Source: Salminus brasiliensis | Taxonomy: Eukaryota; Chordata; Actinopteri; Characiformes; Bryconidae | NCBI RefSeq assembly: GCF_030463535.1 | Contig: NC_132878.1 | Coordinates: forward strand, 97,389,570-97,453,569 | Direction: 5' to 3' | Length of the DNA stretch: 64,000 bases | Shown here: positions 1-12,103 of the stretch, piece after piece | Layout of the letters: every line of letters begins with the position of its first letter | Position numbering within the stretch: the first letter of the stretch is position 1 | The notes under the pieces: model-generated | What the model was told of the DNA's origin: nothing | Database searches by the model: none | What the model saw: the letters and a program-made list of their open reading frames with translations, nothing else | Made by a program: the position numbers and the translations under genes

Positions 1-53
1 AAAAAAGCAAGGGGAGGAGCATAAGCATGTTTTATGCCGGGGAGGCACATAAA

Positions 54-478
54 CAAGAATTATTCAGTACCCACTATGAATTATTCAGTATCCACTATGA
101 ATTATTCAGTATCTACTATGAATTATTCAGTATCCACTATGAATTATTCAGTATCCACTATGAATTATTCAGTATCTACTATGAATTATTCAGTATCTAC
201 TATGAATTATTCAGTATCTACTATGAATTAAACAGTATCCACTATGAATTATTCAGTATCCACTATGAATCTAACAGTGTCCACTATGAATTAAACAGTG
301 TCCACTATGAATTAAACAGTATCCACTATGAATTATTCAGTATCCACTATGAATTATTCAGTATCCACTATGAATTAAACAGTGTCCACTATGAATTAAA
401 CAGTATCCACTATGAATCTTTCAGTATCCACTATGAATTAAACAGTATCCACTATGTATTATTCAGCATCTACTATGG
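54..478. repeat. 21-bp minisatellite
   Basis: About 20 head-to-tail copies of a 21-bp unit (ATGAATTATTCAGTATCCACT and variants). Because 21 is a multiple of three, reading frames stay open through it (repeated MNYSVST), but this is a by-product of the period. Short copies of a 'GGAGGAGCATAAGCA' motif lie just outside it (near 13, 481, 546 and 575), suggesting that an older sequence was split by array growth. Confidence 0.95.
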
Positions 479-772
479 TGGGGGAGGAGCATAAGCAAGC
501 TCCTAAAGCAGGTAGGAGCAAATGCAGCTTTTTATTGCCAGGAGGAGGAGCATAAGGAAACTGTTTTGCTCAGTGGGAGGAGCATAAGCAAATTGGTTAT
601 TAATTATTAATTAATTTATTATAATTCTCTTTTTTTTGGGGGGGGGCACTGACCTGCAGCTGCTGTCCCAGTCCGAGTCCTTGCTGATGAGGCTGCGGAG
701 GGACCAGCGTGAGCGGGAGGGGGGTAGGAGGAGTGGGGAGAATCTGCCCCCTTGCCCATCTACCCCCCTCAC

Positions 773-1033
773 CTCTTTCACCTTGTCTTTACGCTTCAGG
801 ATTTTGGGCGACAGGCTCCGCCCCCTGCTCCTCTTCTCTTTGCTGCATTCAGATAATGTCTGATCCTGAGATCTGGGTTCCAATGGGTTCTCCTGACCGC
901 GGGTTCTATGTTTCTCTTTATCGCGGGTCCGGTGGGTCCGATGAGGCCGGGGGCTGGGCGACTGAGATCGTGACTCGGTTTCAGACGACGGTGGGAAGAC
1001 AGTCAGCGTCGGAATCAGAATGGGTTTAGCCAT
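773..1033 (-). CDS. possible exon of an unrecognised basic, Ser/Arg-rich protein
   Basis: An open stretch on the minus strand encodes about 87 residues rich in Arg, Ser, Pro and Lys, with RSQSPSPRP-like and KEKRSRGRSLSP-like segments. It ends at a strong donor match (GAG|GTGAGG, donor GT at 771-772). A possible acceptor (CCTAG) lies just above 1033, and an ATG also sits at 1033, so this could be a first or an internal exon. It is non-repetitive sequence between minisatellites. I do not recognise the family. Low-complexity composition alone could give such an ORF. Confidence 0.25.
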
Positions 1034-1554
1034 AGCGCTTTCTAGGAATGCACCAATATTCGCATAGGTAGGTGGGTCCGATTAACCCCTGAAACTCCTC
1101 CAGGCCTACTGCCCAGATCTTACTCTTAAGACTTAAGACTATCGCTCTAAATCAGGGATTTGTGGATACTGTGATTTAATGATATACACTGTAAACACTG
1201 ATGCACTAAGACTGGCCAGCACTGATCAATATGCTGGATCAGGAATGCACATGATTGGTCAGGTTGATAACAGAAAATAAACAAATGTGTGACCGATTAT
1301 AGGCTCATCTGCATATTGCAGCCATCTACGATATCAGTAATATTCATGAAAAAACGACTGTGTAAACGTAGTACGAATTATTCAGTAGCTCCCATTAATC
1401 CTATAAAAGCTAATATTATTACTTCAGTCTCTACTATTAATGACTCAGTAAATACGACAAATTTAGCAGTAGCTACTACTCATAATCAAACACATTTTAG
1501 AATTAATCAGTAGCTACGGCAAATATGCAGTAGCTTACAGGACCATTTTGTAAC
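1034..1554. other. intergenic, degenerate edge of the following minisatellite
   Basis: No gene is seen. From about 1360 the sequence contains decayed copies of the TATTCAGTAxCxACT motif of the next array. Confidence 0.6.
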
Positions 1555-2083
1555 CACTGTAGATTATTGAAGATCCACTATGAATTAGTCAGTAGATACT
1601 AATATTAATTCAATATCAACTATGAAATATTCAGTACCTCTTACACATTATCCAGTATCCACTATGAATTATTCAGTATCTACTATAAATTATTTAGTAT
1701 CTACTGTAAATCATACACTATCCACTATGAATTATTCAGTATCTACTGTAAATCTTACAGTATCAACTATGAATTAATCAGTATCTACTGTAAATCTTAC
1801 AATATCCACTATGAATTATTCAGTATCTATTCCAAATCATACAGTATCCACTATGAATTATTCAGTATCTATTCCAAATCATACAGTATCCACTATGAAT
1901 TATTCAGAATCTATTCCAAATCATACAGTATCCACTATGAATTATTCAGTATCTACTGTAAATCTTACCGTATCCACTATGAATTATCCAGTATCTACTG
2001 GAAATCATACACTATCCACTATGAATTATTCTGTATCCACTGTTAATCATACAGAATCCACTATGAATTACTCAGTATAAAAC
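1555..2083. repeat. 21/42-bp minisatellite, related to the array at 54-478
   Basis: Alternating 21-bp half-units (ATGAATTATTCAGTATCTACT and a variant with TAAATCATACAGTATCCACT) form a 42-bp higher-order repeat. The half-unit matches the first array, so the two blocks share an origin. Confidence 0.92.
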
Positions 2084-2737
2084 TATGTATTTTAGTTGAG
2101 AGTGAGGAACTGAAACAGAGACTCACACACAGGACCTCAGAGTTTTAGGGGTTAATCTGTCATCACCCAGACCAGTCCAAAGAAGGCCCGTTTCACTGAG
2201 AGAGTGTACTTTCAGTAGGTCATCCTAACCGGACTGGACCGAACAACAGCGCGGGTTCTGGTCCAGCGTGGTGTTTGAGGACGAGCTTCACGTTTGGAAA
2301 TTCCACATCGTTTTAAAACAGAACTGACAGAGCAGCTCAGCAACTTCCTCACTGTCAGCTCAGCACAGGAAACAAGGGGGCGGGGCCTTCCTTTCTGGCG
2401 CAACACCTTTTAATAATCGCTTTAAAAACAAGAAATAAAAACAAGGTCCGAACAGAGGAGAGTGAGGTTTTCGTGAGTGGAAATGGAGGTTTTGCCGCAG
2501 CCCACTCTCCGAACCTCCAGCCTGTTACTCTGAGCTCGTCATCCAGCGTCCTCCTCCACAATCTGCCTGACTCTGCAGAAACCTGCACTTCCGACCAGAC
2601 CGTTATCTATGAGGTCCTGAGAAGAGGAGACAGTCTGTTCATGGTCATGTTCAACTCCACCTCCAACTCTACGCTACGCTGCAGTCAAAGATCTCTTTTA
2701 GTACAAAGGTCCTGGAATAATCCAGCAGCTGCCTTTA
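2084..2737. other. unassigned single-copy stretch with a GC box
   Basis: No reading frame here could be assigned to a family. A GC box (GGGGGCGGGGCC) lies at 2376-2387, followed by A-rich sequence and short ORFs. It could be a promoter or 5' region, but no splice structure could be followed from it. Confidence 0.35.
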
Positions 2738-3178
2738 CAGTGGAGGTGAATGGAAGCAGGCGTCAGTCGCCATGACTACAACAACACAGATACAGCCCAT
2801 AATTTCTTAATCTTCATAATCTCCTATGCAAACCCACTAGTGAAGCTACAACACAAGTCTTCTGAGTTTTATATGGAATGATGATGATGAAGATGATGGT
2901 GATGATGATGGTGGTAAAATAGTGAATAGAGAATCTGAACTAATGCAGTTCTCTTTAGGGACTACTTTCTGTAGCAGCACTACACCCTGCAGCATGTATC
3001 CCTCCACCATTTTAATGATCTGGTTCTAAAAGCAGGTTCTAGAGCCGAACTCTTCTCAGAACTCTGGTAGAACCGTGTCTCAGGCATCAGGCAGCGTCTT
3101 CATCACCATTAGGTGAAGAACTTTCTGTGAGGAGCTTTTATTAGAGCTTCAGACGTCTGCTTCCCTTCACCTCCACTG
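2738..3178 (+). mobile_element. non-autonomous Tc1/mariner-like element (MITE family A), full length
   Basis: The 441-bp element begins CAGTGGAGGTGAATGG and ends with the inverted equivalent CCCTTCACCTCCACTG. It is flanked by TA on both sides (2736-2737 and 3179-3180), the target duplication of Tc1/mariner elements. It has no transposase ORF and contains a GAT-rich stretch. Other full copies lie at 24359, 49816 (inverted) and 55065. Confidence 0.85.
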
Positions 3179-3266
3179 TAGTAGAACTTCAGCTCTGACT
3201 GGGGGAGCTTATCTAGAACCTCCACTGTAGAACTCCAGCTCTGACTGGGGGAGCTTATCTAGAACC
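3179..3266 (+). repeat. tandem tail of MITE family A
   Basis: Two copies of a roughly 45-bp unit (GAACTCCAGCTCTGACTGGG, then TTATCTAGAACC) follow the element. The same tail follows every full-length copy in the window, so it probably travels with the element or grew from its 3' end. Confidence 0.75.
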
Positions 3267-3389
3267 GAGCGTGTCCCACCAAGTCTGTTGATATCTTTAA
3301 CTTCACACTGACCATTTCAGCCATAATATTAAAACCACTGCCAGGCGAAGTCTATATAACAGCGTAAGAATCTGAGACACTTCGACAAG

Positions 3390-3610
3390 AACTGAACTGT
3401 GATGTTCTAGATAGACAACTGGGTCAGAACATCTCCAAAACATCAGGCAGGTCTTGTGGGGTGGTCAGTACCTACCAAAATGTGCTCCAAGGAAGGACTA
3501 CCAATGAACCGGTGACAGGGTCATGGAGGCCCCGCCCACCTCACAACTTACAGGACTTACTACAGGATCCACCACAGGACATCTTCAGAGATATCGTGGA
3601 GCCCATGTCT
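3390..3610 (+). mobile_element. Tc1-like transposon relic
   Basis: The segment with 'GATGTTCTAGATAGACAACT', 'GGGTCAGAACATCTCCAAAA' and 'GGTGACAGGGTCATGG' corresponds to the N-terminal coding region typical of fish Tc1-like transposases. It is fragmentary, without an open frame. A similar relic lies at 48815-48990. Confidence 0.65.
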
Positions 3611-3970
3611 CGGTGGTCAGAGCTGATTTGATGGCAGGAATTGATTGATCTACACAATATTAGGCAGGTGGTTTTAATGTTATGGCTGAGGTTGATGGTG
3701 TATGTTAGCAACATGAGAACCATGAGAACCTCAGTTAGTTATACAGGCTTCAGAACATCATGAGAAAGTAGGAGAACATCATCATCAGACCGTAGCTGTA
3801 ACACAAACACACCTCACTCAGAGAGTCCAGCGCTCACCAGAAAACACCTCGCCCTGAACCCCATCACACACTGATCAGAGGAGCAGTCCAGGAAAAAACA
3901 TCAAACAGCATCATGATTGATCACTGAGCCCAAATTCTGTTGATCAGCCAAGACGTGTCTGCTCTCTCAG

Positions 3971-4292
3971 GAGATGCTAGGCTAACATTGCTAACAAACG
4001 TAGACTGGACGTAGACTGTCACCAAAAGCATCCGTCTCCTCCAGACCTTCATTCATAAGGTGATGGATGTGCTTAAGGTGGGGCTGAAGGAGCTGAAGGC
4101 TGGAGGAACGCTGGAGGAGCCGGATCACTCCGCCCACTGCGCTACGAAGCCGGACGTAACGTAGTTCCAGCTCTAGATATGAGATTCCTGAACCTGTCCC
4201 ATCCTTCATCCTACAAGCTTTCAAATGAAGATCCTGGAAAATCGGTGACAGTCTAAGTGCAGGGTTTGTTAGCAACGTTAGCCTAGCATCTC
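3971..4292. mobile_element. short element bounded by 29-bp inverted repeats
   Basis: GAGATGCTAGGCTAACATTG at 3971 is matched in inverted orientation by a 29-bp sequence ending at 4292, with one mismatch. The 322-bp unit looks like a MITE. The 134-residue minus-strand ORF over it shows no recognisable domain and was not called as a gene. Confidence 0.6.
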
Positions 4293-4559
4293 CCGTTGTG
4301 AACCAAAGAAGCTCACGTAAGATACCGAACGAGTCTTGGTTGACGGACTGAATCTGGGCTCTGTGATCCGTCGTGAGAATTAGACTGTTGGCCAAACTGT
4401 TCCTTTAACTGGACCACCCACAGAGACCAGCAGGGTCAATCCAAAGGTCACGGTGATGCCAAACGAGCGTGAGGTCAGGGTGAGCGTTCATTTAATTTCA
4501 TTTAAGTAGATTTTTGTTAAAATGTGTCGACTAGGGCATGAACCACACAACAAACTCCA

Positions 4560-4935
4560 TAGATTTAGTATTATTAATAACATATTAAAATGTATTATTA
4601 TTATATATTAAAATGTATTATTATTATTATCATCATATATTCCCATTTATTATTTTTAATATTATTATTAACATTATCATATATTCAGTTATTATTATTA
4701 ATAATAATAATATCAGATATTTAAATGTATTGTTATTATTATTAATATTATCATATATTCAAATTTATTATTAATAATAACATTCTAGTTTTTTATTATT
4801 ATTAATATTATCATATATTCAAATTTATTATTAATAATAACATTCTAGTTTTTTATTATTATTAATATTATCATATATTCAAATTTATTATTATTACTAT
4901 TATTATTATTAATAATAATAGTAATAATAATAATA
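4560..4935. repeat. AT-rich ATT/AAT microsatellite with a 60-bp tandem repeat
   Basis: Imperfect ATT/AAT runs are interrupted by about 2.5 copies of a nearly perfect 60-bp unit (4741-4890, containing ATTATCATATATTCAAATTT). Confidence 0.85.
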
Positions 4936-5289
4936 GTTTTTTGACAATGCAGTGAATTAGAGTTAATATTAACTGGCCTGGAATAAATTCTTCCAGCTTA
5001 ATAAATTAGCCTGTAGCCGTGGATCTCAGTCTGGCAGGTTCTCCACCTTTAACCTCCATGCATTTTAAACAGGTCCAGCCGAGGAACCAGTGAAGTGTAA
5101 TAATGCGGTAATAACACACTCGGCATGGAAACACACCAGTGAGCCTTCAGACTGATGCATCACAGCCTTTCCGGCTCTGCCTGAAATAGAAGCTGCACTC
5201 GGCGCCCCCTGCTGGATCTGAGGAACCCTGACTCCACAGCTTCTCACAGTGTTTCCACATTAAAGAAATCCCAGCCATGTGGAAAAGGT

Positions 5290-5590
5290 CAGGACACCCC
5301 TACATTTATCACTCCCGAAAAACCTAAAACCATCAGACTCCTCTGCACCTCCACCCTTCTTTCTGAAGGCCTCAGAGAGCTCTCTGGATCTGACCATGAT
5401 GGTGATCTTCTTCACCACTCACTTCAACCATCAATCAAGATCTGACCAGACTAAACGTCTGAGGTTTAAATAAGACTCCAGACTCCTCCAGAATAATCCT
5501 CTCCAACCATGTTCTGAACATCTGCAGCTGGATCTGATTCTACCCTTGAAGGAGTGATAAATGAGGTCAGGGTTCAAACTTTTGACTAAA
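5290..5590. mobile_element. short inverted-repeat element relic
   Basis: CATTTATCACTCC near 5302 is matched by GGAGTGATAAATG near 5550. The interior (GACTAAACGTCTGAGGTTTA...) recurs at about 17335-17420, so it is a dispersed repeat. No coding sequence is recognised. Confidence 0.5.
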
Positions 5591-6486
5591 CTTTTCTATA
5601 AATTAATTGTATAAATGATGATTAAATGTGTGTGTGTGAGTGAGTTTAGTCAGATTACCTCCGTCTCGCAGTGAAGATCACATGAAGATCAGACCTCCAG
5701 ATGTTTGGACACGACTGTAGCAGCCCTGGAGGGTATTTCACAAGGCAGTCGGCCAGATAACTGGAGCCCAAAGTTCAGTGAGAATGACCAGGAGCTCGTC
5801 TCCAATTGGACAGGCTTTACGTTGGTGTTGAAACCGAGAGGCCCTGCTTTGTGAAATGTCCAGTCACAGGTGGTGCCGAGGTTTTAATGCATTTTCTATC
5901 CTATAAAATGATTCTATATGATTTTCACTGGTTTCCAATCTGTTAAACTGAATTAATTAATTAAATACATTAAAATCGGGTCTAAAATGTGCAGAAAAAT
6001 GTCATATTTAAGTTTCCTGTAGAGTTCACCAGCAGGGGTCATTTAAACAGGGGTGCCAAAACTTTAGCAAATGATTTTATTTAAGGAGAAGTCTAAAGAA
6101 AAGGTCAGTAACGGGTTAAAATGAATAAATCAGGCATAATTAGTGGATTCGTTTGTTGTGTGGATGACCTGTGATGGAAAACACTGGCTCATACTGGACC
6201 GTCCCTGAGTGAGAGACTGGTAAACAAACCCAATGTTTGCATTAATTTAATTTAATTAATTATTAATTGAGTATGAATCTGATCAGTCAGCCCCCAGGGT
6301 ATTAAGACTTGTTGGTGTGGCATGCTGAAGACGAGGAAAGCTAATCACAGTAACCCCCTAACGCGACCCGGCGTCTGCGGCCCGCTTTAACGTTGGTTCT
6401 GCAGCTCTTATAAAGCTCTGGTTCTGTTTTGGCTTTTTTTTTTTTAGATCGTAAAGGTTTAATGTACGATGTGGAATCACAAAATG
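5591..6486. other. intergenic, nothing recognised
   Basis: Mixed-composition sequence with only short ORFs. No tandem repeat, splice chain or RNA gene seen. Confidence 0.5.
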
Positions 6487-6690
6487 GTATTTTTTGCTCC
6501 AGGCTCCCCCTACAGGTGGGGAGTGGAATTCACTTTTACTCTACTGCAGTAAATACAAATCACGCTTTTTATTACCCCGTCATGGACAGACAGCTGTACA
6601 TATGCATTTCTGGACAAGCTGAGAGCTGAAGGTGGAGAAGCATGTGGGCTGAGGTGGTAGAGTAATACTACAGGATTTTACACTAATATG
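6487..6690 (-). mobile_element. palindromic MITE (family B), inverted copy
   Basis: In reverse complement this matches 28940-29127: a TTAGTGTAAAATCCTG start, a central CTTGTCCAGAAATGCAT, and an inverted GCAGTxGAGTAA arm. The copies are diverged, unlike the near-identical segmental duplicates. Confidence 0.65.
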
Positions 6691-6879
6691 ACTCTATGGG
6701 TTCTGCAGCGTCACACAGCAGCAGTTCTGGAGAGAGGTTCTCCTCCTGCAGCTCCACCACCAAACCTCCATAGTGCAGACTGATTAACTACAGAAAATAC
6801 AAAGACTCCACCCACAGCACGGCATACTGTGGTGACCCAAACCGGCATATTATCAACCAAACTGCCAAATAAACCCTGA

Positions 6880-7430
6880 ACAGTTTGGCCCCACCCATTC
6901 AGTCTACAGCAGTTTAGCCCCGTCCATTCAGTCTACAACAGTTTAGCCCCACCCATTCAGCCTACAGCAGTTTAGCCCCGTCCATTCAGCCTACAGCAGT
7001 TTAGCCCCTCCCATTCAGCCTACAGCAGTTTAGCCCCACCCATTCAGCCTACAGCAGTTTAGCACCGCCCACTCATTCAGCCTACAACAGTTTAGCCCCA
7101 CCCACTCAGTCTACAACAGTTTAGCCCCACCCATTCAGCCTACAGCAGTTTAGCCCTGTCCATTCAGTCTACAACAGTTTAGCCCCACCCATTCAGCCTA
7201 CAACAGTTTAGCCCCGCCCATTCAGCCTACAGCAGTTTAGCCCCGCCCATTCAGCCTACAGCAGTTTAGCCCCGCCCACTCAGCCTACAGCAGTTTAGCA
7301 CCGCCCACTCAGTCTACAACAGTTTAGCCCCACCCATTGAGCCTACAGCAGTTTAGCCCCGCCCACTCAGCCTACAGCAGTTTAGCACCGCCCACTCAGT
7401 CTACAGCAGTTTAGCCCCACCCATTCATCC
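6880..7430. repeat. 29-bp minisatellite
   Basis: About 18 copies of CAGCAGTTTAGCCCCGCCCA plus TTCAGCCTA, with C/T and deletion variants. It is GC-richer than the surroundings. Confidence 0.95.
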
Positions 7431-7493
7431 TACTGAGTACACAGTGAAAACTTGTACAGGCCCTCTAGATGCTACAGCACCCAAATCAGCCAG

Positions 7494-7495
<2 letters not shown>

Positions 7496-7543
<48 letters not shown>
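7496..7543. repeat. (CA)n microsatellite
   Basis: Uninterrupted CA dinucleotide run of about 24 units. Confidence 0.97.
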
Positions 7544-7546
<3 letters not shown>

Positions 7547-8149
7547 TTTATGAGCACGTTCACTAGCTAACCTGTAGTGGAGGTGTCCCTGTGTTTGCTC
7601 GTGTGTTTGATCAGCCCGAATCTCGGCCTCAGTTGTGTTTGCTGTAGTAATCTGAGCAGCGCTGCCCGGCGCACTTTACTGCCCCGACTATTAAACCACA
7701 GGCCATAAATCACCCAGCCAATACCTGCAAACACTGACAGCATCAGTCATTCAGTCAGAGGGACAACAGACACATGGGCATACACAGACCGTTATCTGAC
7801 CTCCATCAGATACTACTGATAAAGACCTCAGTTATAACTGATACACACACCAGCCATCAGTCAGGACACGCGCCACCACGGACACTCAACATCAACACAG
7901 AGCGTTCACCTCAATCTGGTGATATTATATATACAGCTCCTCAGTTCTCCTCAGATCAACACCTGGTTTGATGGTAAATCAGGGCTTAATGATGGTAAAT
8001 CAGGTGAGCTGCTGCTGCTGCTGCTGCTGATGGAGGTGAACACATCCTCCACGCTGTGCTGGCTGGACTGGGGGGCGTCCAGGAGAACCCTGGAGGAACC
8101 GAGCTCTGTTCTTCAGACTAGCTCAAACGAAGTGTTCTTCTAACCAACA
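7544..8149. other. intergenic, nothing recognised
   Basis: A short CTG run lies near 8009-8029. No gene or mobile element could be identified. Confidence 0.5.
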
Positions 8150-9395
8150 TCACATGTTTATGTGGGTTTATTTTAATGTCATATAGAGTTAATTACAGGT
8201 AGACACTCTCACTGACCACTGACTTTATGTTTATTTGGGTTTATTCTAATGTTATATAGAGTTAATTACAGGTAGACACTCTCACTGACCACTGACTTTA
8301 TGTTTATTTGGGTTTATTCTAATGTTATATAGAGTTAATTACAGGTAGACACTCTCACTGACCACTGACTTTATGTTGGTTTATTTTAATGGTATATAGA
8401 GTTAATTACAGGTAGACACTCTCACTGACCACTGACTTTATGTTAATTTGGGTTTATTCTAATGTTATATAGAGTTAATTACAGGTAGACACACTTACTG
8501 ACCACTGACTATGTTTATATGGGTTTATTCTAATGTTATATAGAGTTAATTACAGGTAGACACTCTCACTGACCACTGACTATGTTTATTTGGGTTTATT
8601 CTGATGTTATATAGAGTTAATTACAGGTAGACACTCTCACTGACCACTGACTTTGTTTATTTGGGTTTATTCTAATGTTATATAGAGTTACAGGTAGACA
8701 CTCTCACTGATCACTGACTTTATGTTTATGTGGGTTTATTCTAATGTTATATAGAGTTAATTGCAGGTAGACACTCTCACTGACCACTGACTTTATGTTT
8801 ATTTGGGTTTATTCTAATGTTATATAGAGTTAATTGCAGGTAGACACTCTCACTGACCACTGACTTTATGTTTATTTGGGTTTATTCTAATGTTATATAG
8901 AGTTAATTGCAGATAGACACTCTCACTGAGTGATTTTAGTGTTATATAGAGTTAATTACAGGTAGACACTCTCACTGAGTGATTTTAGTGTTATATAGAG
9001 TTAATTACAGGTAGACACTCTCACTGAGTGATTTTAGTGTTATATAGAGTTAATTACAGGTAGACACTCACTGACCACTGACTATGTTTATTAGGGTTTA
9101 TTCTAATGTTATATAGAGTTAATTACAGATAGACACTCTCACTGACCACTGACTTTATGTTTATTTGGGTTTATTCTAATGTTATATACATTCTCACTCT
9201 CACTGAGTGATTTTAGTGTTATATAGAGTTAATTACAGGTAGACACTCTCACTGAGTGATTTTAGTGTTATATAGAGGTAATTACAGGTAGACACTCTCA
9301 CTGAGTGATTTTAGTGTTATATAGAGGTAATTACAGGTAGACACTCTCACTGAGTGATTTTAGTGTTATATAGAGGTAATTACAGGTAGACACTG
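8150..9395. repeat. 72-bp / 49-bp minisatellite
   Basis: The main unit is about 72 bp (ATAGAGTTAATTACAGGTAG, then ACACTCTCACTGACCACTGA, then TTATTTGGGTTTATTCTAATG). Later copies (from about 8925) are shortened to about 49 bp with TGAGTGATTTTAGTGTTAT in place of the longer middle. The two forms alternate in blocks, showing successive expansions. Confidence 0.95.
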
Positions 9396-10640
9396 TAATC
9401 AGTGATGCTAATGGTGCAGACAGATCCAGTCTCATCACTGATTGGTTTCTAGGAGCTTGTAAACACAGTGGATCCAGTGCAGCTGCAGATCTACTGGTAT
9501 TACTGAACACAGCATGCAGACCCGCTGATATATGGGTGATAAATGGGCTGAAAGTTTCTTTCTCCATTCAACACGCAGGTCAGTGACCTGGGTCCAGTCC
9601 TACCTGCCGTTGGATGAATTCCCTCCATGTCGGTTCTCCAGGTCGGTGCGCTTGCTGTTCCCATTAATCTCCACTTTGTCGCTGGAGCACATCAGCATCC
9701 TCCTCCACTCACAGCCTGCAGTTCCGCTAGCTCTGCTAACAGCCCGGTCCACCCCAGACTCTGCTCTTTACCCCTTCCGTTAACGGCTCCTTACACACTG
9801 CCCCGTTAGCAGCGGGCTGAATGCCCCGGGCTGGTCTCAGCACGCAGCGAACTCCCCCCTGAACCGACCATCACAAGTAAACCCGCAGCGCCAGTGAACA
9901 CCCGGCCGGCCGCCCTGCGCCTGAGCTAGTCTGCGGTCTACTGAGCCGCTCGCTGTCACTACACCCCCAGCGGCCGGCTTGGGCTCTATCTCAGCCTATT
10001 TACATGAAATAGCTCCATTATCTCGAGATAAGACAATGAATGAATGCGTGATTTAATCAAATCTTTAACCCCGAACTCCTCCTGAGTAACCGCTGAACTA
10101 GCTCAGGTCTCCATTAAGTCGAAGAAAAGTTTACGAGGGGGGGACACGCACCTCACACTCAGACAAAGTACGATTCAAGCGACTGGGACGCAATTTTTAA
10201 CAGCTTTTAAAATCTATAGAGTCATAAAACAACACAATACTCGAGTTGAAGTAAATAAACGTAAGCAAACATTTACTCCCACACTCCCAAACACAGCACA
10301 GCCCCCCCCGCCCCAGTCCACTACATGGTACAGTCGACAACATGTACGCAAACAGAAAAGTAACGGATGTTTTTAACAGACAAGAGAGTCGGCCAATGGG
10401 AGGAGAGAGGAGGACTATGTGGGCGGGCTCTGCTGCACATTCGCGATACACGATTGGCTGATTAGACTCTAACTAATTTGAGTGTTAAAAACATAGGAAG
10501 CGATTTCCATAAACACGAAGGGCAACTTCACCAATAAAGTATTTATATATTAAATTTTATTGTAATTTTTAACGTTTAAACAAGTTTAATTTTAAACGCT
10601 ATTTAAGATATTACGACGCAGAAAAAGAAAACGAAGTAAA
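9396..10640. other. intergenic with a GC/CpG-richer core at about 9780-9990
   Basis: Around 9880-9960 CpG dinucleotides are frequent (CGGCCGGCCGCC and similar), resembling a small CpG island. Only short overlapping ORFs occur and no exon could be supported. It may mark a promoter of an unseen transcript. Confidence 0.3.
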
Positions 10641-11300
10641 AACAGAGCCTAGTTTTTTAAAAGCTTCGTATTAGCGAGAGAGAGAGAGAGAGAGTTCAGA
10701 GCAAAGCTCGCTCTACCATTTAGGAATATTCTTCTCGTTAGATTATTCACTTATTTATTTGATTATTATTATTAATAATAATAATAAGAAGAAGAAGAAG
10801 AAGAAAATCCAATTAAAACAGAGCCACGTTTCCCATATGGTTCATATTAGCGAGAGAGAGAGAGCGAGAGAGAGAGAGAGAGAGAGTTCAGAGCAATGCT
10901 CGCTCTACCATTTAGGAATATTCTTCTCGTTAGATTATTCACTTATTTATTTGATTATTATTATTATTATTATTATTATTAATAATAATAATAATAATAA
11001 GAAGAAGAAAATCCAATTAAAACAGAGCCACGTTTCCCATAAGGTTCATATTAGCGAGAGCGAGAGAGAGAGAGTTCAGAGCAATGCTCGCTCTACCATT
11101 TAGGAGATAATGGTAGAGATAATAATAATAATAATAATCTCGTTAGATTATAAACTTATTTATTTGATTATTATTATTTAAAAATAAGAAAACCTCATTA
11201 AAACAGAGCCACGTTTCCCATAAGCTTCGTATTAGCGAGAGAGAGAGAGCGAGAGAGTTCAGTGCAATGCTCGCTCTACCATTATACCATAATAATATTA
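10640..11300. repeat. about 190-bp tandem repeat with internal GA and ATT/AAG runs
   Basis: Four copies of a unit containing AAAACAGAGCCACGTTTCCC, ATTAGCGAGAGAGAGAG, TTCAGAGCAATGCTCGCTCT and an ATT...AAGAAG run. Copy lengths differ by the microsatellite runs inside them. Confidence 0.88.
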
Positions 11301-11910
11301 ATAATAACTATTATATATTATTATAAAAATATATTTCTACTTTTTACTATTTACCAAAGAGGAAAAAATCTTCCCTAAAGCTTCGTATCATTAGTGAACG
11401 AGATAGTGAGAGTATTCCGTGTATTTTATATTGTTATTATTTTTCTCGCTGCATTTAAGATTATTTTGGTAGAATAGCCCATTCCAACTTGCTGCTTATA
11501 GAAATTATAAATATTTAAAACCGAATTTAGTTCATCTTAATTGTGTTATTTACAATGCTTTATTTATTTATTTTTATTTTTAAGACCCACATGTTTGTAT
11601 TAATACCTCGGGGGCTTTGCTTGGTATCAAAAATGCTCTCTTAGAGGTTTAGCTCATTATAAAGTGTACTGTTAAACATAAATAGTAAGTATTGCTTACC
11701 TTCGTGCATTGCTTCACTGCTGTTGTTTAGTATTATCATGGTGCAGCTCGTGGCTAGCAGCACAGCTGGTGTTCAGTTCTGGACAAGGGTATGGTCACCT
11801 TGCTGAATGGAGAAGGAGATATAAAAGCATGCACGTGATTAAAGGTGTTATTTTATATATTTAATTAATTTAAAAAGTCTAATTAAACTGCTAAAACGTG
11901 GCAAAGTTGA
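11301..11910. other. AT-rich intergenic sequence
   Basis: No gene, tandem array or mobile element is recognised. Confidence 0.5.
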
Positions 11911-12045
11911 AGTTTGGGGTGTTTTGGGAATTTGTCCGTTCCACCTTAAATGGTGCAGCAGTTGCATTCTGGCGCCTCAGGCGCCAGAATGCAACTGCTG
12001 CACCATTTAAGGTGGAACGGACATATTCCCAAAACACCCCAAACT
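11911..12045. repeat. near-perfect 135-bp palindrome
   Basis: Two 66-bp arms meet at a 3-bp centre (TCA at 11977-11979, flanked by GGCGCC on both sides). The only arm mismatch I see is AATTTGTCC versus its partner near 12025. An arm-like sequence (CCACCTTAAACGGCGCAGCA) recurs near 30030, so it is probably a foldback MITE. Confidence 0.92.
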
Positions 12046-12103
12046 TAAGCTTCCAAACGGAGATCTTGGATAAAGCCAGACCCTATCTGGTCCTCCAACC
12101 CAC

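Noticed and set aside
27-494. 155-codon ORF of YELFSIH-type repeats
   Set aside because: Product of the 21-bp minisatellite; both overlapping frames are open for the same reason.
8150-9395. CRISPR-like regular array
   Set aside because: Units are tandem without unique spacers, and the genome is eukaryotic; it is a minisatellite. The same applies to 12390-14880 and 17945-19470.
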